NCBI RefSeq assembly: GCF_008932295.1
Contig: NZ_WBWA01000005.1
Location: 62,001-126,000 of the forward strand
Source of the DNA: Brucella tritici
GTDB taxonomy: Bacteria; Pseudomonadota; Alphaproteobacteria; Rhizobiales; Rhizobiaceae
Length of the DNA stretch: 64,000 bases
Direction of reading: 5' to 3'
In this document: one piece after another, positions 53,546 to 62,626 of the stretch
Layout of the letters: the number at the start of each line of letters is the position of its first letter
How positions within the stretch are numbered: position 1 is the first letter of the stretch
Translations under genes and position numbers: made by a program
The notes under the pieces: generated by a model
Seen by the model: the letters and a program-made list of their open reading frames with translations, nothing else
What the model was told of the DNA's origin: nothing
The model's database searches: none

Positions 53546-53603
53546 GCGCACAAAGCTCCGGAAAAGAAACACGCTCCAAACTCAGGATTAACAGGAGATA
53601 CCT

Positions 53604-54545
53604 ATGCTTAACCGTAGAAACTTTCTGGCGGCTGCTGCGCTTACCGCAACGCTGACCATGCCAATGATGGCTTCCACCGCTCAGGCTGCTGACTGGAGCA
53701 AGGATTATCCGGAAATCGTTCTGGGCGTGATCCCGGCTGAAAACGCTTCGACCACTTCTGACCGTTATGCGCCTCTGGCAGCTTACCTCGGCAAGGAACT
53801 CGGCACGAAGGTCACGCTGCGCGTCGCCAACGACTATGCTGCTGTCATTGAAGGCCAGCGCGCCGGCAACATCCAGATCGCATTCTATGGCCCGGCTTCC
53901 TATGCGCGCGCCGTCATGACCGGCGTTGAAACCACTCCGCTCGTCAACCAGCGCCATGACACCGGCGTCAACGGCTATTACTCGGTCGTTTATGTTCGCG
54001 CCGACAGCCCGTACCAGAAGATGGACGACCTGAAGGGCAAGACCATTGCTCTCGTCGATCCGAACTCGACCTCGGGCAACAATGCGCCGCGCTTCTTCCT
54101 CAACCGCGAAGGCTATAGCGTCGATACGTTCTTCGGTAAGAACTTCTTCGCTGGCAGCCATGAAAACGCAGTCCTCGCACTTGCGCAGGGCACCGCTGAC
54201 GCCGCTGCCAACTCCTGGAACTCGGAAGACGATTCCAACCTGACCCGTATGGTCAGCCGCGGCGTTCTGAAAGACGCCAACGGCAAGGCAATGACGAAGG
54301 ACGATTTCCGCGTCATCTTCAAATCGGACTTCCTTCCTGAAGGCCCGTTCGCCGTTCTCAGCACGCTGCCAGACCAGTTGAAGGCAGACATCAAGCAGGC
54401 TTTCCTCGACATGCCGACGAAGGACAAGGCTGGCTTTGACGCTCTTTCCGACGGCAAGGACAAGGAATTCGTAGCGACCGAAGCCAAGGAATATGAGCCG
54501 ATCATCGAGATGCTCAAGTTCAACGACAAGGCTCGCAAGTCTTAA
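53604..54545 (+). CDS. phnD: Phosphonate-binding periplasmic protein
   Basis: 313 residues. The signal peptide (RRNFLAAAALTATLTMPMMA, cleaved near STAQA, residue 27-28) starts with a twin-Arg-like RRNF but is otherwise Sec-like. The mature part has the PhnD family signatures YAPLAAYLGKELGTKVTLRV and IQIAFYGPASYARA, and the conserved ligand loop VDPNSTSGNNAPRFFL. GGAGATACCT lies before the ATG at 53604. A strong terminator follows at 54564, which should make it the most abundant product of the unit. Confidence 0.95.
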   Translation: MLNRRNFLAAAALTATLTMPMMASTAQAADWSKDYPEIVLGVIPAENASTTSDRYAPLAAYLGKELGTKVTLRVANDYAAVIEGQRAGNIQIAFYGPASYARAVMTGVETTPLVNQRHDTGVNGYYSVVYVRADSPYQKMDDLKGKTIALVDPNSTSGNNAPRFFLNREGYSVDTFFGKNFFAGSHENAVLALAQGTADAAANSWNSEDDSNLTRMVSRGVLKDANGKAMTKDDFRVIFKSDFLPEGPFAVLSTLPDQLKADIKQAFLDMPTKDKAGFDALSDGKDKEFVATEAKEYEPIIEMLKFNDKARKS

Positions 54546-54563
54546 TCCGCAGAACAATTGAAG

Positions 54564-54597
54564 TGCCCGGAACGTAACCCGTTCCGGGCATTTTTTT
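54564..54597 (+). terminator. Strong terminator between phnD and phnE1
   Basis: TGCCCGGAACG (54564-54574) pairs with CGTTCCGGGCA (54580-54590) around TAACC, followed by seven T. It lies 18 nt past phnD, so the permeases need read-through or another promoter. Confidence 0.9.
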
Positions 54598-54671
54598 AGA
54601 GCATGATCCCGAAAAGTCGGAACCGCCTACGCAGGGAAATCAGTCCACTGGACTGATTTATGATCCTGCTC
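54598..54671 (+). repeat. Family B dispersed repeat with central palindrome (copy B1)
   Basis: It begins AGAGCATGATCCCGAAAAGT and CGGAACCG, then has a perfect palindrome with 11-bp arms, AAATCAGTCCA (54637-54647) and TGGACTGATTT (54649-54659), around a C. It is the first of three elements filling the phnD-phnE1 gap. Confidence 0.65.
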
Positions 54672-54695
54672 CGATCAGACAAGGTCATGCTTGAT

Positions 54696-54743
54696 TAGAG
54701 CGCATCCCGAAAAGTGGGAACCGGTTTTCGGAGAAGATGCGCG
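54696..54743 (+). repeat. Family B dispersed repeat (copy B2)
   Basis: TAGAGCGCATCCCGAAAAG, GGGAACCGGTTTTCGG and AAGATGCGCG are visible. GCGCATC/GATGCGC and CCGAAAA/TTTTCGG pair. It is nearly the same as B3 at 55684 and, on the other strand, B4 at 22314. Confidence 0.7.
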
Positions 54744-54756
54744 TCAAAACAAACAG

Positions 54757-54799
54757 TTAGAGCGTCGACCTGATGCAATCAGATTGAAATACGCTCTAA
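54757..54799 (+). repeat. Family C dispersed palindrome (copy C1)
   Basis: Terminal arms TTAGAGCGT (54757-54765) and ACGCTCTAA (54791-54799) enclose an inner CTGAT/ATCAG pair. The element ends directly before the AGGA ribosome site of phnE1 (54800-54803). Confidence 0.65.
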
Positions 54800-54810
54800 A
54801 GGAATCTCGC

Positions 54811-55683
54811 ATGACGGTATCCTCACTCGACGGCAACAGTGCAAAAGGACTGCTTGCCGATTATCGGAGAGAAGTCGGCAAACGGCGTCTCTACGGTATC
54901 GCGCTGCTCCTCGCGCTTGTCGTTGTCGCCATTGCTGCCTCCGTCGTTGCCGATGTTCGGCCGGGCACGCTGGTCGAAAATCTCTTTCGCTTCACAAGCT
55001 ATCTCGGTCGCATTCTGCCGGATCTGACCCTTGCCAATTTCTGGAGCGACCTCGCAGCCTGGTACTGGAACCTCGGCGGCTGGCTCAAAATGCTATTTGA
55101 GACGCTGCTGATCGCCTATCTGGCGACATTGATCGGTGCAGTCGTCGCTTTCGCCGCTTCCTTCGCGGCTTCATCCAACATGGCTCCCAATTCGACGGTT
55201 CGCTTCATCGTCCGTCGCGGACTGGAATTGTTGCGTACGGTTCCAGAAATCGTCTTCGCGCTGCTCTTCGTCATTGCCTTCGGTCTTGGGCCGATGGCAG
55301 GTGTGCTGGCGCTCATGCTTCATACGACAGGGGCGCTGGGCAAGCTGTTTTCCGAAGTCGTCGAGAATATCGACATGCGCCCGGTGGAAGGTATCCGCGC
55401 ATCAGGCGGCTCCGGCCTGCAGGTCATTCGCTTTGCCGTGCTGCCGCAAGTGGCCGCGAATTTTGCTTCCTATGGCCTGCTGCGCTTTGAAATCAATGTG
55501 CGCGGCGCTTCCGTCATGGGGTTTGTGGGGGCAGGCGGCATCGGGCAGGAACTGCTCACTTCGATCCGACAGTTCTATTACAGCGATGTCAGCGCCATCC
55601 TGCTTCTGATCATCGTGACCATTGTTGTCATCGACCTCATTACGCAGCGCGTTCGTCACGCACTGCTTGGCCGTATTGGTTGA
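54811..55683 (+). CDS. phnE: Phosphonate ABC transporter permease 1
   Basis: 290-residue inner membrane permease with about six helices. The EAA coupling loop is GIRASGGSGLQVIRFAVLPQ near residues 194-213, and GFVGAGGIGQELLTSIRQF near 235 is typical of PhnE. AGGA 7 nt before the ATG at 54811 supports this start, since the longer frame from 54691 runs through repeats B2 and C1. The stop TGA at 55681 directly joins repeat B3. It pairs with the second permease downstream. Confidence 0.93.
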   Translation: MTVSSLDGNSAKGLLADYRREVGKRRLYGIALLLALVVVAIAASVVADVRPGTLVENLFRFTSYLGRILPDLTLANFWSDLAAWYWNLGGWLKMLFETLLIAYLATLIGAVVAFAASFAASSNMAPNSTVRFIVRRGLELLRTVPEIVFALLFVIAFGLGPMAGVLALMLHTTGALGKLFSEVVENIDMRPVEGIRASGGSGLQVIRFAVLPQVAANFASYGLLRFEINVRGASVMGFVGAGGIGQELLTSIRQFYYSDVSAILLLIIVTIVVIDLITQRVRHALLGRIG

Positions 55684-55735
55684 GGAGCGTGATCCCGAAA
55701 AGTGGGAACCGGTTTTCGGGAAAAGATCATGCTCA
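55684..55735 (+). repeat. Family B dispersed repeat (copy B3), directly after phnE1 stop
   Basis: GGAGCGTGATCCCGAAAAGT, GGGAACCGGTTTTCGGG and AAAAGATCATGCTC are visible. It begins on the base after the phnE1 stop codon and fills most of the 68-nt gap before phnE2. Confidence 0.7.
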
Positions 55736-55751
55736 AACAGAAGAGAGAATT

Positions 55752-56624
55752 ATGACCGATATTGCACAAAGTCTCTCCCGTGAGGCACACGCGCACGAAA
55801 AGGAACTTCGGGCGGAACATGCCGAATTGTTCGGAAATGCGCGTGCGTGGCGCAATCTGGCGATTTTAACCCTAGCTCTCATCGCTTCGGTCTGGTTCGC
55901 CTTCTACTGGCTCGATTTTTCGCTGCTGCGCATTCTGAACGGTCTCGGTCGCCTTGGCGATTTCGCGCTGATGATGATGCCGCCATCGTCCGGCGGTCGT
56001 TTCAGCCTCTATCTGTGGTCGATGATGGAAACGCTGGCGATTGCCTATCTCGGCACATTGCTGGCGGCGATCCTGGCCTTTCCATTTGGTTTTCTGGCTG
56101 CCAAGAACATTATCCCGAATGTCTTCCTGCATTTCGGCATTCGCCGCTTCCTCGACACCATTCGCGGCGTCGATACGCTGATCTGGGCGCTGATCTGGGT
56201 GTCGGTGGTGGGACTTGGACCATTTGCCGGTATTCTCGCCATTGCCTGCTCGGATTTCGGAGCCTTCGGCAAGCTTTTCTCCGAAGCCATTGAAGGGGCC
56301 GACAAGAAGCCGGTCGAAGGCGTGGTGTCATCGGGTGGGGGCAGGCTGCACGGTTATCGCTTTGGCGTGCTGCCACAGGTTCTGCCGTTGATTGGCAGTC
56401 AGGTTCTTTACTTCTTCGAATCGAATACCCGTTCGGCGACAATCATCGGCATCGTCGGGGCAGGCGGGATCGGCGCGCATCTGGCGGAACAGATCAAGGT
56501 TCTGAACCTTCAGGATGTTTCCTTCCTGATCATCATGATCCTGATCGCTGTTGCCGTGATCGACTGGTTCTCGTCCAAGCTTCGTCACGCGATGATCGGC
56601 AAGAAGGCGCAGAAATCGGCTTAA
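55752..56624 (+). CDS. phnE: Phosphonate ABC transporter permease 2
   Basis: 290 residues, homologous to the first permease, with a longer cytoplasmic N terminus (SLSREAHAHEKELRAEHAEL). The EAA loop is GVVSSGGGRLHGYRFGVLPQ and GIVGAGGIGAHLAEQIKVL follows. AGAGAG 5-6 nt before the ATG at 55752 marks the start. Two PhnE proteins form a heterodimer in many alphaproteobacteria. The stop overlaps that of the convergent marC gene by two bases, which closes the phn region. Confidence 0.93.
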   Translation: MTDIAQSLSREAHAHEKELRAEHAELFGNARAWRNLAILTLALIASVWFAFYWLDFSLLRILNGLGRLGDFALMMMPPSSGGRFSLYLWSMMETLAIAYLGTLLAAILAFPFGFLAAKNIIPNVFLHFGIRRFLDTIRGVDTLIWALIWVSVVGLGPFAGILAIACSDFGAFGKLFSEAIEGADKKPVEGVVSSGGGRLHGYRFGVLPQVLPLIGSQVLYFFESNTRSATIIGIVGAGGIGAHLAEQIKVLNLQDVSFLIIMILIAVAVIDWFSSKLRHAMIGKKAQKSA

Positions 56625-57250
56625 CCGTTGATGAGTGTCTTGATGCCATCGGCAACGAACTGAACGGCAAGCGCTGCCAGAATGACGCCCAGAAGGCGGG
56701 TCAGGATGGAACGACCGGTTTCGCCTAGAAACCGGTCGACGCGCTCTGCCAGCAGCAGCACGAGATAGGTAATCAGCAGGCAGACGAAGATAACGCCAAG
56801 AAGGGCCAGACGCGGCCCGATGCCGTGGAATGAGTCCGAGGTCAGCACGATAGCCGAAATTGCGCCCGGACCGGCAATCAGCGGAATGGCGAGCGGGAAG
56901 GCAGCTATATTGCGGATATGGTCCTTGGTGATCGCAACCTCGGCGCTCTTTTCCTTGCGCTCCGTCCGCTTCTCGAAAATCATTTCAAAAGCGATCCAGA
57001 ACAGCAGCAGGCCACCGGCAACGCGGAACGCGCCAATAGTAATGCCGAACATGCCAAGAATCTGCGCACCGGCAATGGCGAAGAGCGCCATCACGATAAA
57101 ACCGATGATCGAGGCGCGTAGCGCCACCTGTCCGCGGTGATGCCGCTCCATGCCCGGCGTCAGCGCCAGAAACAACGGCGCCAGTCCGGGCGGATCGATT
57201 GTAACAAGCAGGGTGACGAACGCACTGAAAACCGTATCGTAGAACCCCAT
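56621..57250 (-). CDS. MarC-family integral membrane protein
   Basis: 209 residues with six predicted membrane helices. It starts MGFYDTVFSAFVTLLVTIDP, with the conserved PPGLAPLFLALTPGM following, and contains FPLAIPLIAGPGAISAIVL, the MarC/NAAT signature. The family was once tied to multiple antibiotic resistance, but no transport role is established. It reads away from gyrA, with 250 nt between the start codons. Confidence 0.9.
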   Translation of the reverse strand: MGFYDTVFSAFVTLLVTIDPPGLAPLFLALTPGMERHHRGQVALRASIIGFIVMALFAIAGAQILGMFGITIGAFRVAGGLLLFWIAFEMIFEKRTERKEKSAEVAITKDHIRNIAAFPLAIPLIAGPGAISAIVLTSDSFHGIGPRLALLGVIFVCLLITYLVLLLAERVDRFLGETGRSILTRLLGVILAALAVQFVADGIKTLING

Positions 57251-57500
57251 ACTGCAAGCGCCCTTCTTGTTGGCATGTTATGCTCAATCGGATACATGGA
57301 TTGTAGACGATCGACGGCACATGGTCGACGCAAAGCGCCAGTACGAGCAACATCGTTGCTCAATCTTTATGTGAATATCTTTTAAGTCATTGAATTGACA
57401 GACGGAAATAGCCCGCCGAAACGGTCGTGAAATTGGCGTTTTTTGCTGGTTTCCGTTATAAAGTGACTTTATCGATTCTGTTGAGAAAGAAATCTGAATA

Positions 57501-60308
57501 GTGTCAGATCAAACGCCTCCACCCGGTTCCGACGATATGAATGGTGGCCCAAACGGCGGCCCTAGCGGTATCGAACCGATTTCCATTATCGAGGAGATGC
57601 AGCGCTCCTATCTCGATTACGCGATGAGCGTTATCGTGAGCCGTGCGCTGCCCGATGTGCGCGACGGCCTGAAGCCCGTGCATCGCCGCATTCTCCATGC
57701 CATGAACGAGATGAACCTCGCCTATAACCGCCCGTACCGTAAGTCGGCGGGTGTGGTCGGTGAGGTCATGGGTAAGTATCACCCGCATGGCGACGCTTCC
57801 ATTTATGACGCTCTCGTGCGTATGGCGCAGGATTTTTCCATGCGCGATCCGCTGGTCGACGGGCAGGGCAATTTCGGCTCCATCGACGGCGATCCTCCGG
57901 CAGCGATGCGTTACACCGAATGCCGTCTGGAAAAGCTTACCGAATCCATCCTGTCGGATATCGACAAGGATACGGTCGACTTCCAGGACAATTATGACGG
58001 CCGCGAGCAGGAACCTGTGGTTATGCCTGCTCGCTTCCCGAACCTGCTCGTCAATGGTTCGGGCGGTATCGCGGTCGGCATGGCGACCAATATCCCGCCG
58101 CACAATCTCGGCGAAATCATCGACGGTTGCATTGCGCTGATCGACAATCCGGCCATCGAGCTGGAAGAAATGATTGAGATCATCCCTGGTCCTGATTTCC
58201 CAACCGGCGGCATCATTCTCGGGCGCGCAGGCATCAATTCCGCCTACACGACCGGACGCGGTTCGGTGGTCATGCGCGGACGCGCCACCATTGAGCCGAT
58301 GCGCGGTGACCGCGAAGCCATTATCATCACCGAGATCCCGTATCAGGTGAACAAGGCTTCGATGATCGAGAAGATGGCCGAACTGGTGCGCGACAAGCGC
58401 ATCGAAGGCATTTCCGATCTGCGTGACGAATCCGACCGCGAAGGCTATCGCGTCGTGGTGGAACTCAAGCGCGATGCTGTTGCCGATGTCGTGCTTAACC
58501 AGCTCTATCGCTACACGCCGCTGCAGACCTCGTTCGGCTGCAACATGGTGGCGCTGAACGGCGGCAAGCCGGAACAGCTCAATCTGCTCGACATGCTGCG
58601 CGCATTCGTCGTCTTCCGCGAGGAAGTGGTGACGCGCCGTACCAAGTTCCTGCTCAACAAGGCGCGTGACCGCGCGCATGTGTTGGTCGGTCTTGCAATC
58701 GCCGTTGCCAATATCGATGAAGTGATCGCACTCATTCGCCGTGCGCCCGATCCGACGACGGCGCGCGAGCAATTGATGGAACGTCGCTGGCCGGCAGTCG
58801 ATGTGGCTCCGCTGATCCGTCTGATCGACGATCCGCGCCACACCATCAATGAAGACAACACCTACAATCTCTCCGAGGAACAGGCTCGTGCCATTCTCGA
58901 TCTGCGTCTGCAGCGCCTGACCGCGCTCGGTCGCGACGAAGTAGCCGACGAACTGAACAAAATCGGCGAGGAAATCCGCGATTATCTCGACATCCTCTCG
59001 TCGCGCCTGCGCGTGATGACGATCGTCAAGGACGAGATGATTGCGGTTCGCGACGAGTTCGCAACGCCACGCCGCACCGAAATCGGTTTCGGCGGCGCTG
59101 AAATGGACGACGAAGACCTGATCGCCCGTGAGGATATGGTCGTCACCGTCAGCCATGCAGGCTATATCAAGCGCGTTCCGCTAACGACCTATCGTGCGCA
59201 GCGCCGTGGCGGCAAGGGTCGCTCCGGCATGGCGACGAAGGATGAGGATTTCGTAACCCGCCTGTTCGTCGCCAATACGCATACGCCGGTTCTGTTCTTC
59301 TCCTCGCGTGGCATTGTCTACAAGGAGAAGGTCTGGCGTCTGCCTGTCGGTACACCGCAGTCGCGCGGCAAGGCGCTCATCAACATGCTGCCATTGCAGC
59401 AGGGCGAGCGCATCACCACAATCATGCCGCTGCCGGAGGATGAAGAATCCTGGGCAAACCTCGACGTCATGTTCTCGACCACGCGCGGTACGGTTCGCCG
59501 TAACAAGCTGTCGGACTTCGTTCAGGTCAACCGCAATGGCAAGATCGCGATGAAGCTCGACGACGAGGGCGATGAAATCCTCTCGGTCGATACCTGTACG
59601 GAATTCGATGACGTGCTTCTGACCTGTGCCGGTGGCCAGTGCATCCGCTTCCCGGTTACCGATGTGCGCGTCTTTGCAGGCCGTAATTCCATCGGCGTGC
59701 GCGGCATCAATCTGGCTGATGGCGACAAGGTCATCTCCATGGCGATCCTGCATCACGTCGATGCCGATGCATCGACCCGTTCCGCCTATCTCAAGCGTTC
59801 GATTGCCGAGCGCAGGGCGCAGGGTGCGGACGACGCGGACGACATCGTGGTGGTCGGTGAAGACGTTGGAACCGATGCGGAACTGACCGAAGAACTCTAT
59901 CAGGAGTTGAAGGCTCGCGAAGAAACCGTGCTGACTGTCAGCGAATACGGTTACGGCAAGCGGTCCTCATCTTACGAGTTCCGCGTTTCGGGCCGTGGCG
60001 GCAAGGGTATTCGTGCTACCGATACGTCGAAGACCGACGAAATCGGCAAGCTCGTCGCCCTGTTCCCGGTCGAAGCAAGCGACCAGATTCTGCTTGTTTC
60101 CGATGGCGGACAGCTCATCCGTGTGCCGGTCGACGGTATCCGTATTGCCGGACGCTCCACCAAGGGCGTCACGATCTTCAACACGGCGGACGGCGAAAAG
60201 GTCGTCTCGGTCGAACGCATATCCGAAGCGGATAGCGACGAAGAAAACGGTAATGAGGGCGAGGCAGCTTCTGAAGGCGAAGCACCAGCCACAGACACCG
60301 AGGAATAA
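57501..60308 (+). CDS. gyrA: DNA gyrase subunit A
   Basis: 935 residues with a GTG start at 57501 and AGAAAG upstream. The N-terminal breakage-reunion domain has the quinolone region [20 protein letters not shown] (Ala99 and Asp103 here, equal to E. coli 83 and 87) and active-site Tyr in [10 protein letters not shown] near residue 138. The C-terminal beta-pinwheel carries the GyrA box QRRGGKGR. An acidic tail ([20 protein letters not shown]) ends the chain. The enzyme introduces negative supercoils with GyrB, which is not in the window. Ala at position 83 is natural in this group and lowers quinolone affinity. Confidence 0.97.
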   Translation: MSDQTPPPGSDDMNGGPNGGPSGIEPISIIEEMQRSYLDYAMSVIVSRALPDVRDGLKPVHRRILHAMNEMNLAYNRPYRKSAGVVGEVMGKYHPHGDASIYDALVRMAQDFSMRDPLVDGQGNFGSIDGDPPAAMRYTECRLEKLTESILSDIDKDTVDFQDNYDGREQEPVVMPARFPNLLVNGSGGIAVGMATNIPPHNLGEIIDGCIALIDNPAIELEEMIEIIPGPDFPTGGIILGRAGINSAYTTGRGSVVMRGRATIEPMRGDREAIIITEIPYQVNKASMIEKMAELVRDKRIEGISDLRDESDREGYRVVVELKRDAVADVVLNQLYRYTPLQTSFGCNMVALNGGKPEQLNLLDMLRAFVVFREEVVTRRTKFLLNKARDRAHVLVGLAIAVANIDEVIALIRRAPDPTTAREQLMERRWPAVDVAPLIRLIDDPRHTINEDNTYNLSEEQARAILDLRLQRLTALGRDEVADELNKIGEEIRDYLDILSSRLRVMTIVKDEMIAVRDEFATPRRTEIGFGGAEMDDEDLIAREDMVVTVSHAGYIKRVPLTTYRAQRRGGKGRSGMATKDEDFVTRLFVANTHTPVLFFSSRGIVYKEKVWRLPVGTPQSRGKALINMLPLQQGERITTIMPLPEDEESWANLDVMFSTTRGTVRRNKLSDFVQVNRNGKIAMKLDDEGDEILSVDTCTEFDDVLLTCAGGQCIRFPVTDVRVFAGRNSIGVRGINLADGDKVISMAILHHVDADASTRSAYLKRSIAERRAQGADDADDIVVVGEDVGTDAELTEELYQELKAREETVLTVSEYGYGKRSSSYEFRVSGRGGKGIRATDTSKTDEIGKLVALFPVEASDQILLVSDGGQLIRVPVDGIRIAGRSTKGVTIFNTADGEKVVSVERISEADSDEENGNEGEAASEGEAPATDTEE

Positions 60309-60310
60309 TC

Positions 60311-60398
60311 AAAAGCCCAGGTTGGAGTATTTCCGAGCCAAAAGTGTGAAACAGTTTTGCGTCGGATAATGCGATAAAACAACGGATCTGGGCTTTTT
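60311..60398 (+). terminator. gyrA terminator split by a repeat
   Basis: AAAAGCCCAG (60311-60320) pairs with CTGGGCTTTT (60388-60397) and leads into a T-run, the form of an intrinsic terminator starting 2 nt after the gyrA stop. The loop is 67 nt long because a family A repeat lies inside it. Confidence 0.6.
60326..60373 (+). repeat. Family A dispersed repeat (copy A4) inside the terminator loop
   Basis: AGTATTTCC, GCCAAAAGTGTGAAAC, AGTTTTGCGTCGG and ATAATGCG align with copies A1 and A2. It differs from them at the left end, where GAGT replaces the TAAAGC start, and it does not touch the gyrA stop codon. Confidence 0.65.
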
Positions 60399-60411
60399 AT
60401 ATAGATCAATG

Positions 60412-60445
60412 AAAAAGGCCGATGGCGGGAACCATCGGCCTTTTT
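60412..60445. terminator. Bidirectional terminator after gyrA
   Basis: AAAAAGGCCGATGG (60412-60425) pairs with CCATCGGCCTTTTT (60432-60445) around CGGGAA. It is a perfect 14-bp stem and can also serve the minus-strand gene at 60533. Confidence 0.9.
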
Positions 60446-60532
60446 CAGATGCCAAGACTGGAGGAATTGGCGATCACACAAACTCTTTGCCAGCAAGCTC
60501 CAACGCTATTGCGTGAACTCGGCTGTTAATAC

Positions 60533-60682
60533 TCAGCGCGAACGCATGTTGCGCAAGCTGTTGATGTCGAATGCCACCTGACGCACGCGCTGACGCTTGG
60601 TTTCATTCTCTTCAAGAAGCAAAATGATTGCCGATGCAGCCATCGCGACCATCATGGATAATGCCAGAAGAAAGATCATCAT
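60533..60682 (-). CDS. Small membrane protein (49 aa)
   Basis: 49 residues starting MMIFLLALSMMVAMAASAII, then LLLEENETKRQRVRQVAFDI and NSLRNMRSR. One helix spans residues 2-23, followed by a charged tail with a coiled appearance. AGGA 8 nt before the ATG at 60682 supports the start, and the frame to 60742 adds no conserved sequence. The bidirectional terminator at 60412 lies downstream. Family unknown. Confidence 0.6.
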   Translation of the reverse strand: MMIFLLALSMMVAMAASAIILLLEENETKRQRVRQVAFDINSLRNMRSR

Positions 60683-60876
60683 CGTGTTATCCTTTCGACA
60701 TACATACGCTTCAGAAGCGAAAAGGTTGCACCAAACTTGCACCTATCTTGGTAAATCGGTTGTGAACTTGTCGTGAAATCGCTGTTCATATCGCGTTCAT
60801 CTGGTTTCTTGGTTTCTGTTTTCTTATCGCAGTGGTTCTTGTTGAAAATCCCGTCAGAAAAGGCTAGCTGGAAGAA

Positions 60877-61371
60877 ATGACGATCGCGATTTATGCGGGC
60901 TCCTTCGACCCGGTGACAAACGGCCATATGGATGTCCTCAAAGGTGCCTTGCGCCTTGCCGACGAGGTTATTGTCGCAATCGGCGTTCATCCCGGCAAAA
61001 AACCTCTCTTCACCTTCGAGGAGCGCGTGGCGCTCATCGGTGAAAGCTCCAAGGCTGTATTGGGCAAGGATGCAGGCCGGGTTTCGGTCATTTCCTTCGA
61101 CGGGCTGGTTATCGATGCAGCGCGCAAGCATGCCGCACAATTGATGGTACGCGGTTTGCGTGATGGTACTGATCTCGACTATGAAATGCAGATGGCGGGC
61201 ATGAATGGCACGATGGCGCCGGAATTACAGACCGTATTCCTTCCGGCTGACCCGGCAGTGCGCACGATTACCGCCACATTGGTTCGCCAGATTGCCTCCA
61301 TGGGCGGCGATATAAAGCCTTTCGTTCCTGCGGCTGTTGCTGCCGCCTTGAACGCCAAATTCAAATCCTGA
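60877..61371 (+). CDS. coaD: Phosphopantetheine adenylyltransferase
   Basis: 164-residue enzyme of coenzyme A synthesis, joining 4'-phosphopantetheine and ATP to dephospho-CoA. The nucleotidyltransferase motif [13 protein letters not shown] (T/HxGH) is at residues 8-20. [19 protein letters not shown] near 90-108 and the C-terminal ISSTLVR-like sequence [12 protein letters not shown] are conserved. It is followed by two cyclophilin genes with gaps of only 20 and 17 nt, so a common transcript is likely. Confidence 0.96.
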   Translation: MTIAIYAGSFDPVTNGHMDVLKGALRLADEVIVAIGVHPGKKPLFTFEERVALIGESSKAVLGKDAGRVSVISFDGLVIDAARKHAAQLMVRGLRDGTDLDYEMQMAGMNGTMAPELQTVFLPADPAVRTITATLVRQIASMGGDIKPFVPAAVAAALNAKFKS

Positions 61372-61391
61372 CCACAGGGAGTTTTTCGATT

Positions 61392-61982
61392 ATGTCCTTT
61401 ATTCGTTCGGCGCTTGCCGCTGTTGCCTTTATCGCGCTGTCGCAAGGGGCGGTCCAGACGGCTTCCGCCGCCAAGGCCGAAAACACCGTGGTTCTCAAGC
61501 TGAAGGACGGCGATGTTGCCATCCAGCTTCGCCCCGATCTCGCACCCAAGCATGTCGCCCAGATTGAAAAGCTGGTTGGTGAGGGCGCTTATGACGGCGT
61601 TGCCTTCCACCGCGTCATTCCGGGCTTCATGGCTCAGACCGGCGATGTGAAGTTCGGTAACGTGGACAAGGGCTTCGATGCTTCGCGCGTCGGCACCGGC
61701 GGTTCCGACTATCCGGATATTCCGGCAGAATTTTCCAAGGAACCCTTCGTGCGCGGAACGGTGGGCATGGCCCGCAGCCAGAACCCGAATTCGGCCAATT
61801 CGCAATTCTTCATCATGTTTGCGGACGGCGCTTTCCTCAACGGCCAATATACTGTGGTCGGCAAGGTTGTCAGCGGCATGGACGTCGTCGACAAGATAAA
61901 GAAGGGTAGCGAAGCCGATAATGGCGCCGTGGAAACCCCCGACAAGATCATCAAGGCCACGCTTCAGGCCAATAAAAAGTAA
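61392..61982 (+). CDS. Peptidyl-prolyl isomerase, cyclophilin type, exported
   Basis: 196 residues. The signal peptide MSFIRSALAAVAFIALSQGA is cleaved near QTASA-AKAE (residue 26). The cyclophilin domain contains YDGVAFHRVIPGFMAQTGD (catalytic FHR) and NPNSANSQFFIMF. It should speed proline isomerisation of periplasmic proteins. It lies between coaD and a cytosolic paralogue. Confidence 0.93.
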   Translation: MSFIRSALAAVAFIALSQGAVQTASAAKAENTVVLKLKDGDVAIQLRPDLAPKHVAQIEKLVGEGAYDGVAFHRVIPGFMAQTGDVKFGNVDKGFDASRVGTGGSDYPDIPAEFSKEPFVRGTVGMARSQNPNSANSQFFIMFADGAFLNGQYTVVGKVVSGMDVVDKIKKGSEADNGAVETPDKIIKATLQANKK

Positions 61983-61999
61983 ATACAAGGAGAGGCCCA

Positions 62000-62506
<507 letters not shown>

Positions 62507-62525
62507 TCCTGCCGATTCCATTGAG

Positions 62526-62563
62526 AAATTACGGCTCCGGTTCATGCCGGGGCCGTAATTTGT
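62526..62563 (+). terminator. Terminator after ppiB
   Basis: AAATTACGGC (62526-62535) and CCGG (62537-62540) pair with CCGG (62547-62550) and GCCGTAATTT (62552-62561), with a loop of TTCATG. A short T-stretch follows. Confidence 0.7.
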
Positions 62564-62567
62564 TTAC

Positions 62568-62616
62568 CGCATTTCCGAACGCAAAACCGCTTCGCACTTT
62601 TGCTGGAAATGCTTTA
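62568..62616 (-). repeat. Family A dispersed repeat (copy A5) in the queA leader
   Basis: On the minus strand it begins TAAAGCATTTCC, with AGTGCGAAGC, GGTTTTGCGTTCGG and AATGCG. No minus-strand gene ends here. The element's last base is directly followed by GAGG, the queA ribosome site (62617-62620). Confidence 0.75.
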
Positions 62617-62626
62617 GAGGTTCATA

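Noticed and set aside
54691..54810. N-terminal extension of phnE1
   Set aside because: The added codons translate repeats B2 and C1. The ATG at 54811 has its own ribosome site and a family-like start.
44080..56624. Mobile element carrying the phn cluster
   Set aside because: No integrase, transposase, direct repeats or tRNA edge are visible, so only a synteny-based insertion is suggested.
57504..59156. 550-codon minus-strand frame
   Set aside because: Antisense to gyrA, same shadow effect.
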